Origin: Clostridia bacterium
GTDB lineage: Bacteria > Bacillota_A > Clostridia > Oscillospirales > Butyricicoccaceae
Assembly: GCA_017421885.1 (NCBI GenBank)
Contig: JAFOHJ010000117.1
Span: forward strand, 1 to 10,212
Length of the DNA stretch: 10,212 nucleotides
Direction: 5' to 3'
The translations under genes and the position numbers were made by a program. Of the stretch, positions 7,701-10,212 are shown piece by piece (within the stretch, counting starts at the first letter, position 1; each line of letters starts with the position of its first letter). The notes beneath the pieces are model-generated. The model worked only from the letters and a program-made list of their open reading frames with translations. It did no database searches and was not told where the DNA came from.

Positions 7701-8510
7701 GAAGAGAGCCTTAATGCCTTCCTCGGCGGCATCAAGGGCTTTGCTTACGAAGGCCCCGACATGAACGGCAATCAGATCGACATCGCTCTGTTTGCAAATA
7801 CACTGACAAACAAGGCTCACCAGCGCGATGAATATGCCTTCATCAGCAACTTTATCTTTGACAATGCCATGACCGAAGAGGTCTATGAGGCCACAGTCAA
7901 GAATATCGTTGACAATGATGACGATGAACCCTCCGAGCCTGAGCATAAGTGCCTGCTCGAGCAGTTCGATGATGCCGATGCCGATGCATGGTATCACGAA
8001 ACACTCGAAAAGGCTGTCGAACTTGGCCTTATCAAGGGTACATCGGAAGATACAGTTGAGCCCAACGGCACAATGACACGCGCAATGCTGGTAACCGTTC
8101 TCCATCGCCTTGAGGGAGAGCCTGAGGCCGAAGGCGAGATGCCTTTCGCCGACTGTGCAGAGGATACATGGTATTCCGAAGCGGTTATCTGGGCGCACGA
8201 AAACGGCATCATCAAGGGTGTAAGCGAAACCGAGTTTGCTCCCAACGATAATGTAACACGCGAGCAGCTGGCAGTTATCCTCCACCGTTATGCTAAGAGC
8301 GAGGGCGTGGATGTTTCCTCCGGCGAGGACACAAATATCCTCTCCTATGAAGATGCCTTCTCGATCAGCGGATGGGCATTCGAGGCTCTCCAGTGGGCTT
8401 GTGCTGAGGACATCGTAAATGGTTCTGATGGCAGCCTCCTGCCTCAGAACAGCGCAACACGCGCCGAGGCTTCGGCAATGCTGGTAAGATATCTTGCAGC
8501 AGTCAAATAA
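4728..8510 (+). CDS. Secreted M14 zinc carboxypeptidase with three C-terminal SLH domains
   Basis: 1260 residues. Signal peptide: a lysine-rich start, a hydrophobic core, and an AFA cleavage site near residue 30. Then a probable beta-rich region (about 45-190) and an M14 domain (about 194-560). In that domain the zinc ligands are H287 and E290 (IHSNE) and H443 (ELHGQ), the substrate-binding pair is N413-R414 (YDLNRD), and the catalytic glutamate is E537 (YTVELP). Residues about 590-720 resemble the conserved segment that follows the peptidase in many Bacillota M14 proteins (AYIIPLDGKNQSN, YPSGTMVVSMYQAKRAVAN). Residues about 730-1050 are alpha/beta and may be amidotransferase-like. An acidic linker (about 1062-1072) leads to SLH repeats at about 1078-1128, 1138-1190 and 1204-1259, with TRAM, TREQ and TRAE motifs. 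The role is cell-surface peptide trimming, anchored to wall polymer. The gap between E290 and N413 is about 50 residues longer than in carboxypeptidase A, suggesting an insertion. AAGGAG lies 9 bases before the ATG. Confidence 0.92.
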   Translation: MTFIKKSKKMLSMLMALAFVLPLLPAAAFAAENEPSEQPDEEMLFISQTVASSNEVKFTLSEEDYAAATAEGASITWKLIRTGSFMNPGEDHEYIPLLDEEEPFPNELDEIDIANVPKAYKSYLNISNIAASFEDGEATLTFDVSPMISRQNPSVMHANGGVYTDVCGYFDLIMTVGDTDIVAHSNVVIRPYESFHSMWEVYDLLAELADMGDNSADTAVPYVSLRSMGQSTAGYEMPYLIVAKDSAAVENWLELCEMAETQPEALKAKIESGEVDFQIPVMYSNIHSNETAAVDGILNLAKLLVTEENIGYDTLTALTEAGQVKLDEQREAMGLHTSELIEPNFLGAILPDDSLSSQRSGKVEGFDEYYEQESLTVNVDAMLDEIFFILVPEENVEGRINITRASSNGYDLNRDNSFQTTPETQNMQHLIATYNPATLLELHGQVVTFQVEPCSPPHEPNFEYDLLSNYLLAGGEAFGAAAVANNDLYQSYAVPMRDYLYSDDEGNAFWSAPWDDMSTSYTPQFAMMQGTVAYTVELPAYSEATTNAATYGLLGLSDFIAENKEGYFLNQIEIYDRCLNNENTDDLVGPWLVDAYDNVGAEQDVFRPAYNGEGQNGQFFPEAYIIPLDGKNQSNLDAAYDMIEWLTRNDVKVGITDEKFTYDGVTYPSGTMVVSMYQAKRAVANGVLYNGTVIRNWTELYSEGITAFGHTRGFSMITVAEPAAYEVIAEAVGETLVYESGLDYIGSNAKTYFSGIAGYDAVIHNSSEDAVAAVNALLYAGKKVGFITEGEYKGDFICSYTDYKGIKDEFVFTATGVKDLEAEAFVLEPSKVYINGTSTALSGASTGAVRVPIIANSSSWNYDMYALELMGFKTTNDAGEADVVIGATGLDAQGLAAVQAGTPYIGYSSSAGSNVKKNLIPVGRASTAGMDCLGYVTYPNETMVNASYIAEGDEIMYGYGTYYFTDLPEGAVVLVQGNAEKYPLEGFLNGSEESLNAFLGGIKGFAYEGPDMNGNQIDIALFANTLTNKAHQRDEYAFISNFIFDNAMTEEVYEATVKNIVDNDDDEPSEPEHKCLLEQFDDADADAWYHETLEKAVELGLIKGTSEDTVEPNGTMTRAMLVTVLHRLEGEPEAEGEMPFADCAEDTWYSEAVIWAHENGIIKGVSETEFAPNDNVTREQLAVILHRYAKSEGVDVSSGEDTNILSYEDAFSISGWAFEALQWACAEDIVNGSDGSLLPQNSATRAEASAMLVRYLAAVK

Positions 8511-8531
8511 GCTATAAATCCCTCTTTTTCG

Positions 8532-8564
8532 TCCGCGGCAGGAACTTCCTGCCGCGGATATTTT
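8532..8564 (+). terminator. Probable terminator after the M14-SLH gene
   Basis: TCCGCGGCAGGAA (8532-8544) and TTCCTGCCGCGGA (8546-8558) are perfect 13-base inverted copies around a single central base, followed by TATTTTA. The stem is very strong, but the T tract is interrupted, so termination may be partial. It lies 21 bases past the stop. Confidence 0.75.
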
Positions 8565-8611
8565 ATGCCAGTTTTTGGTGAGTCAAATAGACTAAAAATT
8601 AAGCGATATTT

Positions 8612-8627
8612 TTGTAAAAACTTACAA
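8612..8627. repeat. Short palindrome TTGTAA-AAAC-TTACAA
   Basis: Two perfect 6-base arms around AAAC, about 120 bases upstream of the amidohydrolase ATG. Its size fits a dimeric repressor site. No known operator is recognised. Confidence 0.35.
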
Positions 8628-8663
8628 TCTTGTTCAGGCTAACCATCTAAAGATTGAAAATAG

Positions 8664-8689
8664 CAGTTTAAGTTGTTAAAATTAAACTG
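8664..8689. repeat. Inverted repeat CAGTTTAA/TTAAACTG in the amidohydrolase upstream region
   Basis: CAGTTTAA (8664-8671) and TTAAACTG (8682-8689) are perfect 8-base arms around a 10-base spacer. ATTG (8653-8656) and CAAT (8693-8696) could extend the pairing after an internal loop. It could be an operator or, if transcription starts upstream, a leader hairpin. It has no T tract, so it is not a terminator. No confident -35/-10 pair was found in this gap (8565-8731). The best -10-like site is TATCAT at 8723-8728, without a well-spaced -35. Confidence 0.4.
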
Positions 8690-8731
8690 AAGCAATTTGG
8701 GGATCAAATAATATCTTACATATATCATATT

Positions 8732-8737
8732 AGGAGG
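8732..8737 (+). promoter_or_regulatory. Strong ribosome-binding site of the amidohydrolase
   Basis: AGGAGG, 7 bases before the ATG at 8745. Near-perfect match to the anti-SD of 16S rRNA. It fixes the start and suggests high translation, in keeping with the strongly biased codon use of the gene. Confidence 0.85.
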
Positions 8738-8744
8738 AAAAATC

Positions 8745-10076
8745 ATGAACGTTAACGAAATGAAAGCTGCTGCTTGCGCTGCTATCGACGCATACGCCGA
8801 TAAGATCGTCGCACTTGAAGATTCTATCTATCATGAGCCCGAACTGGGTTATAAGGAGTTCAAGACAGCTGAGAAGGTAAAGGCTGCACTCAAGGAACTC
8901 GGCTATGAGTTTACAGACGGCCATGCCCGTACAGGTATCATCACTCCCGTAAAGGGCCGTGACCATAAGGTTAACCTCGCTATCATGGGCGAGCTGGATG
9001 CCGTTATCGTTGGCAATCATCCCTGCGCTGACCCCATCACAAAGGCTGCTCACAGCTGCGGTCACTCGGCTCAGTCGGCTTCCGTAGTCGGTGTTGCTGC
9101 TGCTCTTAAGGCTCCCGGCATCATGGAGAACCTGGATGGCGACATCACACTCATGCATGTTCCTGCTGAGGAGTTCGTAGAGCTCGAGTGGCGTAAGAAT
9201 ATGATCGAACAGGGCGAGTTCAAGCTGCTGGGCGGCAAGCAGGAGTTTATCCGCCTCGGCCTTATGGACAATGTTGATATGATGATCATGCAGCACACAG
9301 CTGTTACCGAGAACCCCGGCGCTGAAGTTGTAAGCAAGGGTAATGCAGGCGGCCCCATCGGTAAGGGCTTCCACGGCAGAATGATCCAGTACCTCGGCAA
9401 GGAGTCCCACGCTGCTATGCCCAGCCAGGGCATCAACGCTCTTAAGGCTGCTCAGCTCGGCCTGCAGTGCGTCGACGCAAACCGCGAGACATTCCTCGAT
9501 GAGGACGGCATCCGCGTACATCCCATCATCACAAAGGGCGGCGACCTCGTTAACGTAGTTCCCGCTGACGTTCGCCTCGAAACATATGTCCGCGGCACAA
9601 ATACAAAGGCCATCAACGAAGCAGCATTCAAGGTTGATCGTGCGTTCAAGGCCGGTGCCGACGCTCTGGGCGCTCAGTGCATCATCACACATCTCCCCGG
9701 TTATATGTGCCCCTTCGAGAGCGACGAGCTGAAGGATTGCGTATATGATAACCTCGTATATGTATTCGGCGAAGAAAACTGCATCCGCAACGGCCCCGGC
9801 GGCTCGACCGATGCTAACGACGTTTCCAACATCATGCCCACAGTTCATATGCGTATCGGCGGCGCTGCAGGCGTAGGCCACGGCGACAACTACCGCATCG
9901 CACGTCCCGACATCGCTGTTGTTTCGGCTGCAAAGGTTATGGCATGCACAGCTATCGACCTGCTGGCAAACGGCGCTGAGAAGGCTCTCGAAGTAAAGGC
10001 TAACTTCAAGGCTCCCATGACAAAGGAAGAGTACCTGACAGAGTGGTGCAAGCTCGAGAAGGGTAAGGATTTCTAA
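8745..10076 (+). CDS. M20-family amidohydrolase (aminoacylase/AbgB-like), first of a tandem pair
   Basis: 443 residues, cytoplasmic, no signal peptide. It belongs to the amidohydrolase (M20D, COG1473-like) branch, whose members cleave amide bonds of N-acyl amino acids, aminobenzoyl-glutamate or small peptides. Visible marks: YHEPELGYKEFKTAE (29-43); the metal-binding HSCGHSAQSA (103-112; C105, H107); PAEE (140-143) with catalytic and ligand glutamates; QHT with H184; SHAAMPSQGINAL (221-233) opening the lid domain; HPIITKGGDLVNVVPADV (259-276); GSTDANDVS (353-361); and AGVGHGDNY with H379. The metal motif departs from the common HACGHD-H form: the residue after GH is serine, not aspartate or asparagine. 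The length is normal for the subgroup. The next gene begins 64 bases later with a closely similar N-terminus and no terminator between, so they are probably co-transcribed. The exact substrate is unknown. Confidence 0.88.
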   Translation: MNVNEMKAAACAAIDAYADKIVALEDSIYHEPELGYKEFKTAEKVKAALKELGYEFTDGHARTGIITPVKGRDHKVNLAIMGELDAVIVGNHPCADPITKAAHSCGHSAQSASVVGVAAALKAPGIMENLDGDITLMHVPAEEFVELEWRKNMIEQGEFKLLGGKQEFIRLGLMDNVDMMIMQHTAVTENPGAEVVSKGNAGGPIGKGFHGRMIQYLGKESHAAMPSQGINALKAAQLGLQCVDANRETFLDEDGIRVHPIITKGGDLVNVVPADVRLETYVRGTNTKAINEAAFKVDRAFKAGADALGAQCIITHLPGYMCPFESDELKDCVYDNLVYVFGEENCIRNGPGGSTDANDVSNIMPTVHMRIGGAAGVGHGDNYRIARPDIAVVSAAKVMACTAIDLLANGAEKALEVKANFKAPMTKEEYLTEWCKLEKGKDF

Positions 10077-10124
10077 TATAATATCAGTTAGTTTTTCAGA
10101 CTTGTGAAATAAATAAAATAACCG

Positions 10125-10130
10125 AAAGGA
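10125..10130 (+). promoter_or_regulatory. Ribosome-binding site of the second amidohydrolase
   Basis: AAAGGA, 10 bases before the ATG at 10141. It is weaker than the AGGAGG of the first copy, so the two products may be made in unequal amounts. The 64-base gap contains a TAAAAT (10114-10119) but no convincing -35, and no terminator hairpin. Confidence 0.6.
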
Positions 10131-10140
10131 AAGCTTTATC

Positions 10141-10212
10141 ATGAATGTTAATGAAATGAAAGCAGCTGCATGTGCAGTTATCGACAAGCACGCAGAAGAC
10201 ATCATCTCCCTG
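10141..10212 (+). CDS. Second M20 amidohydrolase paralogue, N-terminal fragment (runs off window)
   Basis: The first 24 codons only. The product begins MNVNEMKAAACAVIDKHAED and matches the upstream gene at 17 of 24 residues, including the first 12 in a row. Of those 17 shared residues, 8 are encoded by different synonymous codons, so this is a diverged, selected paralogue rather than a recent copy or an assembly artefact. The reading frame is open to the edge of the window. Function is inferred wholly from the paralogue, and whether the rest of the gene is intact cannot be seen. The ATG follows an AAAGGA site and is in the same position as the first copy's start. Confidence 0.82.
   Translation, partial: MNVNEMKAAACAVIDKHAEDIISL

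Noticed and set aside
5589..8285. An 898-codon open frame on the minus strand opposite the M14-SLH gene
   Set aside because: It is codon-aligned with the sense gene, has no recognisable domain, is unusually rich in Cys, Ile and Gly, and has no ribosome-binding site. Sense-strand codon bias explains it.
7940..8510. Three SLH modules considered as tandem DNA repeats or a recombination hot spot
   Set aside because: The repeats are visible only at protein level (spaced hydrophobic pattern and TR-A/E motifs). The DNA copies are diverged and show no long identical runs.
8664..8696. Inverted repeat considered as a terminator or riboswitch
   Set aside because: There is no T tract after the stem, so it is not an intrinsic terminator, and no known riboswitch core was recognised. 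Kept only as an unassigned repeat.
10077..10140. Separate promoter for the second amidohydrolase
   Set aside because: TAAAAT at 10114-10119 resembles a -10, but no -35 is found at a usable distance. Read-through from the first gene is simpler.
8730..10205. A 491-codon minus-strand open frame opposite the amidohydrolase pair
   Set aside because: It is the same codon-aligned shadow. It spans two sense genes and the gap between them and has no family features.

Overview
The window looks like chromosomal DNA from a Gram-positive, SLH-type surface-layer anaerobe of the Bacillota, most likely class Clostridia. The evidence is strong GGAGG-type ribosome-binding sites 7-10 bases before starts, consensus TATAAT promoters, AT-rich intergenic gaps between GC-richer genes, Firmicutes-type intrinsic terminators, a TrkA/TrkH potassium system and a secreted enzyme ending in three SLH modules. 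No phage, plasmid, transposon, CRISPR, tRNA or rRNA signal was seen. The taxonomic call is an inference from style, not from a marker gene.

Layout. (1) Bases 1-237 are the 3' end of an alanine racemase gene on the + strand. It meets the potassium operon tail to tail, and a single short hairpin with A and T tracts on its two sides can terminate both. (2) Bases 304-3167 on the - strand are a two-gene operon, trkA then trkH, overlapping by four bases (ATGA), with its own promoter. (3) Bases 3387-4511 (+) encode a cytoplasmic M20 aminopeptidase of the tripeptidase-T-like type, with its own promoter and a strong terminator. (4) Bases 4728-8510 (+) encode a 1260-residue exported M14 zinc carboxypeptidase with a long accessory region and an SLH wall anchor, driven by a near-consensus extended -10 promoter. 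(5) Bases 8745-10076 (+) encode an M20-family amidohydrolase, followed after 64 bases by the start of a clear paralogue (10141 to the window end), so this is a tandem duplication.

How the genes may fit together. The three + strand peptidase/hydrolase units are consistent with a peptide-use locus. A wall-anchored carboxypeptidase would trim peptides outside the cell, a PepT-like enzyme would finish imported short peptides in the cytoplasm, and the paired amidohydrolases would cut amide-linked (N-acyl or aminobenzoyl-type) amino acids. Each unit has separate transcription signals, so the functional link is an inference from adjacency only. The Trk operon is ordinary housekeeping.

The parts that best repay a second look are the tandem amidohydrolase pair, the domain make-up of the M14-SLH protein, and the inverted and direct repeats in the three AT-rich upstream regions. 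I did not find a convincing, wholly new biological system here. Every gene belongs to a recognisable family. No gene-free stretch exceeds about 240 bases.
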